A stretch of 64,000 nucleotides of DNA from contig NZ_CP014222.1 in NCBI RefSeq assembly GCF_000969645.2, positions 3,165,740 to 3,229,739 on the forward strand, in the 5' to 3' direction. Each line of letters begins with the position of its first letter. Positions within the stretch are counted from its first letter, which is position 1. Origin of the DNA: Janthinobacterium sp. B9-8 (GTDB lineage Bacteria; Pseudomonadota; Gammaproteobacteria; Burkholderiales; Chitinibacteraceae). The position numbers were made by a program, and so were the translations under genes. The notes beneath the pieces were generated by a model. That model was not told where the DNA came from. It made no database searches and saw only the letters and a program-made list of their open reading frames with translations. Below are positions 9,846-18,280 of this stretch, piece after piece.

Positions 9846-10175
9846 ATGATTGATCTTTCCCCACTGAGCTATAGCGACTTAGTTGAACTCAAGAAAAACC
9901 TGGAAGTTGAAATTGTTCGCCGTAAAGAATCAGAAAAGCAAAACCTGATTGCTGAACTGCAAAACCTAGTTGCTTCTAAAGGCTTCTCGTTGTCTGATGT
10001 TTTAGGCACAAGCAGCGACAAAAAAGCAGCTAAAAAAGCAGCTTCTACAGCTAAAGCACAATTCCGCAATCCAGCTGATGCAGAACAAACATGGACTGGC
10101 CGCGGCCGTAAGCCACAATGGGCAATTGAATTCCTGGCAACAGGTCGCTCATTAGAAGAATTACGCATCGCCTAA
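9846..10175 (+). CDS. H-NS-family nucleoid-associated protein
   Basis: This 109-residue protein has an N-terminal oligomerisation coiled coil (residues about 8-50, YSDLVELKKNLEVEIVRRKE). A Lys/Ala-rich linker follows (KKAAKKAASTAKA), then the C-terminal H-NS DNA-binding motif TWTGRGRKPQWA at about residues 80-92. It binds A/T-rich or horizontally acquired DNA and silences transcription. The start at 9846 has AAGGAG placed eight bases upstream; an in-frame extension to 9777 has no support. The short form resembles the betaproteobacterial BpH3/Bv3F class. It stands alone between the tolC-like gene and the helicase gene. Confidence 0.92.
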   Translation: MIDLSPLSYSDLVELKKNLEVEIVRRKESEKQNLIAELQNLVASKGFSLSDVLGTSSDKKAAKKAASTAKAQFRNPADAEQTWTGRGRKPQWAIEFLATGRSLEELRIA

Positions 10176-10355
10176 TCAATATGCTTTTATGAAATGACGA
10201 ATAACTCCGTAGTGCCTTGTTCTATAAGCGATCTTTAAGCAAATAGCGGATTAGAAAAAACCTGACGCTGTTGCCAAAAGTGCTTTTAAAAAGAAAAAGA
10301 AACCACTCAGTATCCGTGTAATTTTATAAAGTATTGACGCTTTGCATGCATCACC

Positions 10356-10385
10356 AAACAAGGCAGCTTAGGCTGCCTTGTTTGT
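10356..10385 (+). terminator. hairpin between the H-NS-like gene and the helicase gene
   Basis: CAAACAAGGCAGC and GCTGCCTTGTTTG form a perfect 13-bp stem with a 4-base loop. The T-rich part lies inside the stem, so it resembles a terminator but lacks a clean U tract. It lies 180 bp after the H-NS-like gene. Confidence 0.6.
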
Positions 10386-10428
10386 ATTCAGCTGTACAAT
10401 CCCTCCTCTTTACCTGTGAATCATTGCC

Positions 10429-12555
10429 ATGCCGCATCCCCTCACCGAAAAACTTAATCCAGAACAAGCCGCCGCCGTAGAATTACCGCCGGAACACGCG
10501 CTCATCCTGGCCGGTGCAGGCAGCGGCAAAACAAGCGTGCTCACCACACGTATTGCCTGGCTTTTATCCACCGGGCAATGCAGCCCGGCCGGTTTATTGT
10601 CAGTTACTTTTACCAATAAAGCCGCCAAAGAAATGCTGGTACGTATTACCTCCATGATGCCGCTTAATCCGCGTGGATTATGGGTTGGCACATTTCATGG
10701 CTTATGTAATCGAATGCTGCGTTTACATTGGCGGGATGCCGGCTTACCCGAAGCTTTTGCAATTTTAGATTCTGCCGAGCAGCTTTCAGCAATTAAGCGA
10801 ATATTGAAAGCATTAAATATTGATGATGAAAAATATCCGGCAAAAGTAGTTCAGCAATATATTAATGGTCATAAAGAAAATGGCCGGCGCGCAAGTGATG
10901 TAGACGCTTGGGATGATTATTCGCGCATGCTGCGATTAATTTATGAAGAATATGAGAAACAATGCCAACGGGAAGGTGTAGCTGATTTCTCTGAATTATT
11001 ACTACGCTGTTACGAATTACTTTCTAAAAACGAATCTTTACGTGAGCATTATCAAAGTCGTTTCCGCCACATTTTAGTCGATGAATTTCAAGACACCAAT
11101 AAACTGCAATATGCTTGGTTAAAGCTTTTAGCCGGCCAGAATAATGCGTTATTTGCTGTTGGCGATGATGACCAATCCATTTATGCATTCCGTGGCGCAA
11201 ATGTCGGCAATATGCATGATTTTCAAAGCGATTTCGCCGTTAAACATGTGATTCGCTTAGAGCAGAATTACCGCTCGCAAGGCAATATCTTAGAAGCAGC
11301 CAATGCCGTTATTAGTAATAACCGCAGCCGCTTAGGCAAAGAATTATGGACCAGCGAACCTGCTGGCGAGCCAATTCGGGTTTTTGAAGCCGCAACAGAT
11401 TTTGAAGAAGCCGCATTTATTGTAGAAGAAGCGCAAACACTGATCAGAGAAGGCAATCACGCCAATGACATTGCGATTCTTTATCGTGCCAACGCTCAAT
11501 CACGCGTAATTGAGCACGCCTTATTTACTGCGGGCGTACCTTATCGGGTTTATGGGGGGTTACGCTTTTTTGAACGCCAAGAAATTAAGCATTCTTTAGC
11601 TTATTTGCGCTTAATTGCTAATCCAAGCGACGATAATGCCTTGCTACGCGTCATCAATTTTCCGACTCGTGGCATCGGTGCGCGCACCATCGAAAGCATT
11701 CAAGAAAACGCCCGCAATGCAGGCACCAGCCTCTGGCAAGCAGCCTGCTCTGGCGGCGCTGGCCGCGGGGCCGCGGCAGTTAAGAAATTCGCCGAAACCA
11801 TCGAAAGTATGCGATCCCAAGCCACCGGCCTTGCCATGCCCGAGCTGGTGGATATGATGCTCGATCTATCTGGCTTACGCGCGCATTACCAAGCAGATAA
11901 AGAAGGCGAGGAGCGGCTTGCCAACTTGGGTGAGTTGATTAATGCCGCCACCAATTTTGTGCAAGAAGACGAAAACAACCTCATCGCCTTCTTGTCGCAT
12001 GCCAGCTTAGAAGCGGGAGATCATCAAGCAGGCGCGCACGAAGAAGCGCTCCAGCTGATGACGGTACACGCCTCCAAAGGGCTGGAATTTCATGCGGTAT
12101 TTTTATGCGGCCTTGAAGAAGGCTTATTCCCGCACGACAACAGCATGAATGATGCCAGCGCGGTGGAAGAAGAACGCCGCCTGATGTATGTGGCGATTAC
12201 ACGCGCCCGCCGCCGCCTTTACATCACCCTTGCGCAAAGCCGTATGCTGCATGGGCAAACGCGCTATGCCGTCGCCAGCCGCTTTATGCAAGAGATTCCG
12301 CAGCAACTATTAAAATTCTTAAATCGCGGTTATGCCCCGCAAGGTTATTCCGGCCCTGCCACGCTCACCAGCAAAATTAAAGCTCCTACGCCAGAGCATG
12401 GCTTGGCCATCGGCATGAATGTAGCGCATCCAAAATTTGGTAAAGGCGTGGTTACCGATCATGAAGGCGGCTCAAGCGGCAATGTGCAGGTGAATTTTGC
12501 GGAGGCAGGCTCTAAATGGCTGGCGGTGGCTTATGCCAAACTAACCGTACTCTAA
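10429..12555 (+). CDS. UvrD/PcrA-type superfamily 1 DNA helicase
   Basis: The 708-residue ATP-dependent 3'-5' DNA helicase has Q motif LNPEQAAAVELP, Walker A AGAGSGKTSVLTTRI, motif II VDEFQDTN, motif III GDDDQSIYAFRGA, motif IV LEQNYRS, motif V LMTVHASKGLEFHAVFLCGL and motif VI YVAITRARRRL. The C-terminus (HPKFGKGVVTDHEGG) is the RNA-polymerase-contacting Tudor-like tail found in UvrD/PcrA. It acts in nucleotide-excision and mismatch repair. Length and tail favour UvrD over Rep. It appears monocistronic, with a G/C hairpin about 60 bp after its stop. Confidence 0.93.
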   Translation: MPHPLTEKLNPEQAAAVELPPEHALILAGAGSGKTSVLTTRIAWLLSTGQCSPAGLLSVTFTNKAAKEMLVRITSMMPLNPRGLWVGTFHGLCNRMLRLHWRDAGLPEAFAILDSAEQLSAIKRILKALNIDDEKYPAKVVQQYINGHKENGRRASDVDAWDDYSRMLRLIYEEYEKQCQREGVADFSELLLRCYELLSKNESLREHYQSRFRHILVDEFQDTNKLQYAWLKLLAGQNNALFAVGDDDQSIYAFRGANVGNMHDFQSDFAVKHVIRLEQNYRSQGNILEAANAVISNNRSRLGKELWTSEPAGEPIRVFEAATDFEEAAFIVEEAQTLIREGNHANDIAILYRANAQSRVIEHALFTAGVPYRVYGGLRFFERQEIKHSLAYLRLIANPSDDNALLRVINFPTRGIGARTIESIQENARNAGTSLWQAACSGGAGRGAAAVKKFAETIESMRSQATGLAMPELVDMMLDLSGLRAHYQADKEGEERLANLGELINAATNFVQEDENNLIAFLSHASLEAGDHQAGAHEEALQLMTVHASKGLEFHAVFLCGLEEGLFPHDNSMNDASAVEEERRLMYVAITRARRRLYITLAQSRMLHGQTRYAVASRFMQEIPQQLLKFLNRGYAPQGYSGPATLTSKIKAPTPEHGLAIGMNVAHPKFGKGVVTDHEGGSSGNVQVNFAEAGSKWLAVAYAKLTVL

Positions 12556-12613
12556 GAATGGCCGCCTTATATGGGCAAAGTGCTTACTTTGATTTACTCT
12601 TGAACTATAAGCC

Positions 12614-12642
12614 CTCCCCGCCATAAATCAGCGGGGGTTTAT
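12614..12642 (+). terminator. probable terminator after the helicase gene
   Basis: CCCCGC and GCGGGG pair around a 9-base loop and are followed by GTTTATAC. The stem is G/C-rich and the T tract is weak. Confidence 0.5.
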
Positions 12643-12674
12643 ACGTTTTACAACGGACAACTAAGCCTCAAACT

Positions 12675-14360
12675 ATGGCTGAAAAAATAAGCGCCTTCTC
12701 GGTTATCTCCTCTGCCACAGCCAAGCGTAAAGCGGCCAGTGGAGTACCCGACGTGGCCACTTTGCGCGTACTGCTTATCGACCCCATGGCAGAAATACGT
12801 CGCACCATTGGCATGACATTAGGTCAATACGGCACCAGCCATATCGATCATGCCAGTAGTAGCACTGAAGCCCTAGCCTGCATGAAAAAGCTTAAATACG
12901 AGCTTATCCTTTGCGAATATGATTTAGGCAAAGGTCAGGATGGCTTGTTTTTATTTGATGAAGCACGCAGACTCGATTTACTCAAAGCGTCTTGCATCTT
13001 TATTATCACAACAGCCGAACGCGGCGCGCAAAAAGTGCTGGGGGCGGCCGAGCAATCACCCGACGCCATTTTGCTCAAACCATTCACCGGCGAAATGCTT
13101 TACAGCAGGGTGCTCAGCGCTTTGCAAAAGAAAGTGCGCTTTAAATTAGTCGATGACGCCATCATGGCGCATGATTTCTTAAATGCTATCCAGCTTTGCA
13201 GCAAAGCCGCCAACACCAGCGCCGAATACACCTTGGATTTTTTACGCCTCAAAATTCATCTTTTATTGCGTATTGGAGATTGGATCAGTGTTCGGGATGA
13301 ATGCAGACAGCTACTAGTAGAACAAGAGCTGCCTTGGGCCAAAATGGCGCTTGGCAAAGCCCTGTATCAACTCAAAAACTATGCAGAAGCCTTAGCCCTG
13401 TTTAAAGCGATAATCAGCAGCCATGCGCACGCACTGGAAGCCTATGACTGGCTGGCCCGCACACAACAGGCCATGGGTGAAGATCAAGCAGCGCAGGACA
13501 CGCTTAAACGCGCACTAAATAAGTCGCCCTATATCGCCACCAGACAACGCCAGCTTGGTGAGCTTGCTTTAAGAAGCGGAGATTTAGCCACAGCAGAAAG
13601 CGCGATGCTGGAAACCGTTAGAATCTCCCGCCATTCGTTTTTGCGTAATCCTGCCGATTACGGGCAACTGGCTGATATACAAATTAGCCGGGGTGATGTG
13701 GCTGCGGCAAAACTGACCGTTGAAGAAGTGCGTAAAGACTTTAAAGACCCTCAGGTCAGTGTGCTCGCCGATGCCCTTGATGCTGACATCTACATGCAAA
13801 CGGGTGAAACTGAAAAAGCCCAGAATCTGCTCAGAACAGCGCTTGCTCAATTAGTGCAGCTCACACTGCCACCTTCAGTTACCGTAGGCATGGCGCTAGC
13901 CAAAGCCTGCTTTAATCAGCAACAAGGTGCTCTGGCGGAAATCGTGGTGCGTAATCTGCTTAAAAACAGCCATGATGATTTAACATTAGCCGCAAAAATC
14001 ACCTCACTTTACCGACAGCAGGGCCAGCAAGATCAAGCCGAGCAACTCATCAAAGAAAATAGCGCCAGTATTGTTGCCCTAAATAATGAAGCAGTAAAAC
14101 TAGCGCGCAGTGGTGACCTAGCTGGGGCCGCCGAATTATTTATCCGGGCAGCCACAGATATGCCGGGCAATATACAAGTGCTGCTCAATACCGTGAACGC
14201 TCTGCTTGCCTATACCAATCAGCATGGCTGGCATCAGGAATGGATGCAGCTGAGCAACGATTACCTGCTACGCATTCATGAATTAGATCCCATCAATGGT
14301 CGAGGTTTGCAATTACAAGAGTTTTTTCGTAAAACAAAACAACGCTACGGCATCAGCTAA
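12675..14360 (+). CDS. response regulator receiver domain fused to TPR repeats
   Basis: The 561-residue protein starts with a receiver domain at about residues 30-150. The likely phospho-acceptor is Asp83 (CEYDLGKGQDG), the switch Thr lies near 112-113 and the conserved Lys is Lys135 (LLKPF). The acidic pair is reduced to one Asp (LLIDPM). The rest, residues about 185-540, is a series of about ten TPR-like helical pairs, for example LAKMALGKALYQLKNYAEAL. There is no DNA-binding or enzymatic output domain, so it probably works by protein contacts. A STAS protein gene follows 139 bp downstream on the same strand, which suggests one signalling pathway. Specific role is unknown. Confidence 0.85.
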   Translation: MAEKISAFSVISSATAKRKAASGVPDVATLRVLLIDPMAEIRRTIGMTLGQYGTSHIDHASSSTEALACMKKLKYELILCEYDLGKGQDGLFLFDEARRLDLLKASCIFIITTAERGAQKVLGAAEQSPDAILLKPFTGEMLYSRVLSALQKKVRFKLVDDAIMAHDFLNAIQLCSKAANTSAEYTLDFLRLKIHLLLRIGDWISVRDECRQLLVEQELPWAKMALGKALYQLKNYAEALALFKAIISSHAHALEAYDWLARTQQAMGEDQAAQDTLKRALNKSPYIATRQRQLGELALRSGDLATAESAMLETVRISRHSFLRNPADYGQLADIQISRGDVAAAKLTVEEVRKDFKDPQVSVLADALDADIYMQTGETEKAQNLLRTALAQLVQLTLPPSVTVGMALAKACFNQQQGALAEIVVRNLLKNSHDDLTLAAKITSLYRQQGQQDQAEQLIKENSASIVALNNEAVKLARSGDLAGAAELFIRAATDMPGNIQVLLNTVNALLAYTNQHGWHQEWMQLSNDYLLRIHELDPINGRGLQLQEFFRKTKQRYGIS

Positions 14361-14499
14361 TCAACGGTAGGGTATCAATACCAGCAAAAACCAAAATGCA
14401 TCTCTACAATGAGGGTGAAGTAAAAGCTCTGGCTGCTGTCGGGCGAAAGAAAGTCTCCCAGAGTGCTAGACTAAGTCAAGATCAACGAGGGACCAAACC

Positions 14500-14799
14500 A
14501 TGCAAACCAGCACCAAAATTGACGATCATAAAGGCCGCATTATGCTGAACGGCAATTTTACGTTTGAATCGCACCGCGAATTTAAACAAGCCACTACTGC
14601 AGCATTAGAAACCCCAGGGCTTACTGAGCTTGAAATGGATTTTAGCGCGGTCGACTATATGGACTCCGCCGCCTTAGGTATGTTGCTCTTACTCAACGAG
14701 CGAGCAAATGGCCGCAAGGTCACTCTGGTCAACTGTAGAGGCACAGTAAAAGCGGTTTTAGAAATTGCCAATTTTGGCAAAATTTTCGAAATCAAATAA
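14500..14799 (+). CDS. STAS-domain anti-sigma-factor-antagonist-like protein
   Basis: This 99-residue single-domain protein has the SpoIIAA/RsbV fold. The typical phosphorylatable serine lies in YMDSAALGMLLLL (Ser56), and a following beta-alpha unit reads VTLVNCRGTVKAVLEIANF. Such proteins switch partners according to Ser phosphorylation. No anti-sigma kinase gene is present in the window. The TPR response regulator upstream may be the partner. The RBS GAGG lies about ten bases before the ATG. A bidirectional terminator follows immediately. Confidence 0.9.
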   Translation: MQTSTKIDDHKGRIMLNGNFTFESHREFKQATTAALETPGLTELEMDFSAVDYMDSAALGMLLLLNERANGRKVTLVNCRGTVKAVLEIANFGKIFEIK

Positions 14800-14801
14800 T
14801 T

Positions 14802-14838
14802 AAAAAAGGCACCGAAATCTAAACGGTGCCTTTTTTTA
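14802..14838. terminator. bidirectional terminator between the STAS and AI-2E-type genes
   Basis: AAAAAAGGCACCG and CGGTGCCTTTTTTT form a perfect stem around a 9-base loop. It can terminate both converging transcripts. Confidence 0.93.
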
Positions 14839-14848
14839 CTCAAAAAAT

Positions 14849-15919
14849 TTAAACCTTATCTGCATCAACCTCGGTACCACCCCGAACCCAGCTGCCCAGC
14901 AGTGCATAGCACACCGCCAGTAAAGTCGGCCCCAGAAAGACCCCCAGCAAACCAAAAGCCAAAGCACCACCTAGCACACCAAACAAAATCAAAATAAATG
15001 GCAAATCGCTTTCTTGACCAATAAAGAGCGGCTTCACCACATTATCTGCAGTGCCCACTACAAAAATCATCCAGATCGCCATAAAAATGGCCCAACCAGT
15101 ATGGCCTTGATAATAAAGCCAAGCCGCTGCAGGTAAACCAATCAGCCCCGGGCCACCCGGTAAAATAGAAAGAAAGCAGCTCGCAAAACCCAAAGTCAGA
15201 GAATTAGGCACGCCCGCAATAAAGAAACTAAACCAAGCTAAAACGCCTTGCACCAAAGCCGTGCCCAAGAAGCCATACACTACACCTCTCACTGTGCCTG
15301 CTGCCACATTGAGGAGTGATCCACCCTTCTCGCCTGCAATACGCCACATCATGCCTTTTAGCCATGCAGCCGCATTTTCACCATGCAGATAAAAGAAAAA
15401 GGCCACAATCAAGCTCAAAACCAATAATAAAAATCCCCCCCCCACAATCCCACCAAAATGTAATAGCCCCGAAGCCACTGGGCCACTCAAACCCCGAATA
15501 CGCTCCAATAAGGCAGGATCACCTTGGCCTAATTGAATCCAAAAACCATTCACCCACTCACCCAGATAGGGAAATGTGCTAATCCAAGCAGGCAAACTTG
15601 GCCAGCCCACTTGAAATTGCTGGCTAATGGTTTTAATTAAGGTAGCCGCTTGGCTCGCAAATTCAAAGCCAGCCATCAACAAAGGAAGCACTAAGAAAGT
15701 CAGTAAGGCCCCCATTAATAGCAAAGCAGCGCTAAAACGGCTTCCTCTGCAAAGCTTGACTAACCATTGATAAGGTTTCCAGGTGGTATAAACCAAAATG
15801 GCCCCCCAAATAACCGAAGCTAGAAACGGTGCCATAATCATTAAACCCAACCAGATTAGCGCCCCCATCGCCAGGATTGCTGCCAGAGGTTCGATCAAAT
15901 CAGAACTACGTATACGCAT
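14849..15919 (-). CDS. AI-2E family (YdiK/TqsA-like) permease
   Basis: The 356-residue inner-membrane protein has about eight hydrophobic segments. The family pattern is a long central soluble region (residues about 60-150) followed by a C-terminal membrane bundle with the loop SILPGGPGLIGLPAA and the segment IFVVGTADNVVKPLFIG. Family members have been linked to autoinducer-2 export or Na+/H+ exchange, so the substrate is not certain. A run of nine G in the coding strand (15435-15443) encodes Val-Gly-Gly-Gly-Phe and is a possible slippage site. The gene is alone, convergent with the STAS gene. Confidence 0.88.
   Translation of the reverse strand: MRIRSSDLIEPLAAILAMGALIWLGLMIMAPFLASVIWGAILVYTTWKPYQWLVKLCRGSRFSAALLLMGALLTFLVLPLLMAGFEFASQAATLIKTISQQFQVGWPSLPAWISTFPYLGEWVNGFWIQLGQGDPALLERIRGLSGPVASGLLHFGGIVGGGFLLLVLSLIVAFFFYLHGENAAAWLKGMMWRIAGEKGGSLLNVAAGTVRGVVYGFLGTALVQGVLAWFSFFIAGVPNSLTLGFASCFLSILPGGPGLIGLPAAAWLYYQGHTGWAIFMAIWMIFVVGTADNVVKPLFIGQESDLPFILILFGVLGGALAFGLLGVFLGPTLLAVCYALLGSWVRGGTEVDADKV
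15435..15443 (-). repeat. G9 homopolymer inside the AI-2E-type permease gene
   Basis: Nine consecutive C on the plus strand (G9 in the coding strand) fall within codons for Val-Gly-Gly-Gly-Phe at about residue 160. The tract is in frame in this sequence. Confidence 0.9.
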
Positions 15920-16191
15920 ATCAGTTCGCCTTTAGCCTCCAGAATGGGCGTTGCTAGCATACCCCTAAAAATGGCAATTGACCGCTACATATTGCCTAAG
16001 AACATTCCTATTTTTTTACTTTTGAATGTTAAATTATTCAAAGTAGCTTTAAAAAAAACCCACAGACGCAAAACACCCTCTCGCAGCTCATCTACGATTC
16101 ATTCTAATCAATGGCATTACAAACATCTAAAAATAAGCGACCAAGCTACACTTGAAGAAATAGCCAAATCAGATTATAAAAACAGTCTAAT
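15920..16191. other. 272-bp gap without a convincing gene
   Basis: The gap is A/T-rich. A plus-strand reading from 15944 to 16195 (83 codons) has no recognisable domain and no ribosome-binding site, and I do not accept it as a gene. The promoter of the AI-2E-type gene should lie at the left end, but no clear -10/-35 pair was found. Confidence 0.5.
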
Positions 16192-16494
16192 TTAGTCATG
16201 GTATAGGTAAGAAAAGCGCTTAGATTGAGCAATTAAGCCAGCCACAATCACCGCAGCCTGATGACGACCTGCAATTGTATTAATTTTTTCATCGCACTCT
16301 TCTAGAGCCACATGAATTTCGCAAGCCAAGTGAAACAATAAAGTTTTTTCTTTCAAAGGTGCCATAGGCAGGTAATAGTTAATTTCATCAACAACGTGAT
16401 CCGCTAATTCATTCGAATACTGTGCCTGAGATGTCAAAATACGTTCATATAAACGCACGCCGATCACACCAAGCGCAAGCAGCTGGGTGGGCAT
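16192..16494 (-). CDS. small protein of unknown function (100 residues)
   Basis: I do not recognise this protein. It is 100 residues long and mostly helical, with hydrophobic stretches MPTQLLALGVIGVRLY and HQAAVIVAGLIAQS at the two ends. An acidic middle contains HVVDEINYYLP and HVALEECDEKIN. There is no clear signal peptide or metal motif. The coding call rests on AGGAG placed seven to eight bases before the ATG and on a composition like that of the neighbours. It is isolated between the AI-2E-type gene and acr3, on the same strand as acr3 but 289 bp away. Confidence 0.55.
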   Translation of the reverse strand: MPTQLLALGVIGVRLYERILTSQAQYSNELADHVVDEINYYLPMAPLKEKTLLFHLACEIHVALEECDEKINTIAGRHQAAVIVAGLIAQSKRFSYLYHD

Positions 16495-16770
16495 GATTTA
16501 ACTCCTATTCAAATAAGTATTAATCCACTCTAGACTTAACTAAACCCAGCAATTGCCCCTCCCGTCGGATGGTGGCTTAAGCCGGCCAAGCCAAAACAGC
16601 TGCTTAGCCTCGTTCTAAATAAAAAACCATTAATTCTGAAAAATAAGCATTTTTTTAAGGATAAATTATGATTTTTTAGCTCAATCATGCAAAAAGTATA
16701 AAAACATGTGTAATCTCCCTCACACCGCGCAGCCCATAAAAACACAGCATTAAGGCCAAGCCCTAACGCA

Positions 16771-16794
16771 CAAAGCTCAAAGCTCAAAGCTCAA
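16771..16794. repeat. 7-bp tandem repeat across the acr3 stop codon
   Basis: CAAAGCT is repeated three times followed by CAA. The acr3 stop codon (16784-16786, minus strand) lies inside the array. Confidence 0.8.
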
Positions 16795-17854
16795 TCACCG
16801 CCTTTTTCTCATACCAAGGCTTGCTGCGATTTACTACTTTCACCACCAGCAACATCACAGGCACTTCAATCAATACACCCACCACCGTGGCCAGCGCCGC
16901 GCCAGAATGAAAACCAAATAGACTAATCGCAGCAGCCACAGCAAGCTCAAAGAAATTTGATGCGCCAATGAGCGCTGATGGCCCGGCAATATTGTGTTTT
17001 TCGCCCACCACACGGTTCAGCCAATAAGCCAAGCCAGAGTTAAATAGCACTTGAATCAAGATCGGCACGGCCAGCAGGGCAATAATCAAGGGTTGGCGCA
17101 AAATTGCCTCACCCTGAAATGCAAACAAGAGCAGCAGGGTCGCCAATAAGGCGCTAATAGACCAAGGGCCGATGCTAGCCATGCAGCGATCAAACACCGC
17201 CTGCCCTTGCCCTAGCAATAATTTACGCAAAAGCTGGGCAAGGGTCACGGGCATCACAATATAGAGCAGCACCGAGGTAATGAGTGTGGCCCACGGTACG
17301 GTGATGGCCGAAATACCGAGCAAAAATGCCACGAGCGGAGCAAAAGCCAGCACCATAATGCTATCGTTTAAAGCCACTTGGCTAAGGGTAAACAAGGGGT
17401 CACCTTGGGTGAGTTTACTCCAGACAAACACCATGGCCGTACACGGTGCGGCCGCCAATAAAATCAGGCCCGCAATATAGCTATCAAGTTGCTCGGCAGG
17501 CAAAAGTGGCGCAAATAAATGACGAATAAACAGCCAGGCCAGAAAAGCCATTGAAAAAGGTTTCACCAACCAGTTTACAAAGAGCGTTACGCCGATGCCA
17601 CGCAGATGATTTTTAACCTCATTCAAGGCCGAGAAATCAACCTTAATCAGCATGGGAATAATCATAATCCAGATCAATAAGCCCACCGGCAGATTCACCT
17701 TGGCGATTTCCATGCTGCCAATGGCTTGAAATAGCGCGGGCCAAAGCTGCCCAAGGCCAATCCCCACTACGATGCAAATAAACACCCACAGCGTAAGATA
17801 GCGCTCAAACACGCTCATCGAAGCGGCTGATTTTATAGTCGATGAAGTAGACAA
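16784..17854 (-). CDS. acr3: ACR3-type arsenite efflux permease
   Basis: This inner-membrane carrier exports arsenite. Ten hydrophobic segments are visible. The N-terminal family signature is MSVFERYLTLWVFICIVVG, and the conserved Cys lies in LAAAPCTAMVFVWSKLTQGD, the segment linked to arsenite transport in ACR3 proteins. I chose a TTG start at 17854 (GAG seven to nine bases upstream), which gives 356 residues, a normal ACR3 length. The longer reading from 17953 would overlap arsR by 68 bp. The ATG at 17818 is an alternative. It follows arsR on the same strand after about 31 bp, so the two form a repressor-pump operon. Confidence 0.88.
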   Translation of the reverse strand: MSTSSTIKSAASMSVFERYLTLWVFICIVVGIGLGQLWPALFQAIGSMEIAKVNLPVGLLIWIMIIPMLIKVDFSALNEVKNHLRGIGVTLFVNWLVKPFSMAFLAWLFIRHLFAPLLPAEQLDSYIAGLILLAAAPCTAMVFVWSKLTQGDPLFTLSQVALNDSIMVLAFAPLVAFLLGISAITVPWATLITSVLLYIVMPVTLAQLLRKLLLGQGQAVFDRCMASIGPWSISALLATLLLLFAFQGEAILRQPLIIALLAVPILIQVLFNSGLAYWLNRVVGEKHNIAGPSALIGASNFFELAVAAAISLFGFHSGAALATVVGVLIEVPVMLLVVKVVNRSKPWYEKKAVIEL

Positions 17855-17885
17855 GATTTTACTCTTTATAGATAGAAGCACTTTA

Positions 17886-18218
17886 TTAAGACTTGCAGCC
17901 ACCGGCAACGCGCAGCTCGACACATTGCTCTGGCTGGCCACCGCAACACTCATCCGTTAGATAGGCAATTAAATCCACCATCAGGCTCATATTGGCCCGA
18001 TAGCGCAAATAACGCCCTTCCTGCTCCACCGTCAGTAAGCCTGATTGCGTCAGCGCTTTTAAGTGAAAGGACATATTGGATGCAGGTAAAGAAAGTGCGC
18101 TGGCAATCTCGCCCGCCACCATACCGCCCGGCCCCTGCTTAACCAAGAGTCGATAAGCATCCAGCCGCACAGCTGACGACAAGGATTCAAAAATAGAGGT
18201 TGCAATTAATTTTTCCAT
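17886..18218 (-). CDS. arsR: ArsR-family arsenic-responsive repressor
   Basis: This 110-residue winged-helix repressor has its recognition region at about residues 33-60 (AGEIASALSLPASNMSFHLK). The family wing is EGRYLRYRANMSLM. The usual metalloid-binding CxC in the recognition helix is absent (SNMSFH). Instead a Cys pair lies near the C-terminus (TDECCGG), with further Cys at EQCVEL and GGCKS. This matches the class of ArsR with C-terminal As(III)-binding cysteines. It should repress its own operon and probably the divergent arsC-gap-arsJ genes. A candidate operator overlaps its start codon region. Confidence 0.9.
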   Translation of the reverse strand: MEKLIATSIFESLSSAVRLDAYRLLVKQGPGGMVAGEIASALSLPASNMSFHLKALTQSGLLTVEQEGRYLRYRANMSLMVDLIAYLTDECCGGQPEQCVELRVAGGCKS

Positions 18219-18246
18219 ATTTCAACTATACAATAACATTTGAAAT
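18219..18246. promoter_or_regulatory. candidate ArsR operator
   Basis: An ATTTCAA (18219-18225) and TTGAAAT (18240-18246) inverted repeat lies just upstream of the arsR start codon. A wider AACTATA/TATAGTT symmetry spans the same place. It is positioned to block arsR transcription. Confidence 0.5.
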
Positions 18247-18280
18247 AATATATAGTTATTCTTACCAAACCGGCATGCCA

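Noticed and set aside
14410..14460. Possible flagellar (sigma-28) promoter before the STAS gene
   Set aside because: AAAAGCTC, 11 bases, GGGCGAAA only partly matches the consensus TAAAGTTT-N11-GCCGATAA. No flagellar genes are near.
15944..16195. Plus-strand 83-codon frame in the gap before the 100-residue gene
   Set aside because: No ribosome-binding site and no recognisable protein character. It overlaps the stop of the minus-strand gene.
16536..16787. Minus-strand 83-codon frame after acr3
   Set aside because: It starts inside the tandem repeat at the acr3 stop, has no ribosome-binding site and its product is rich in Cys and Phe without a pattern.
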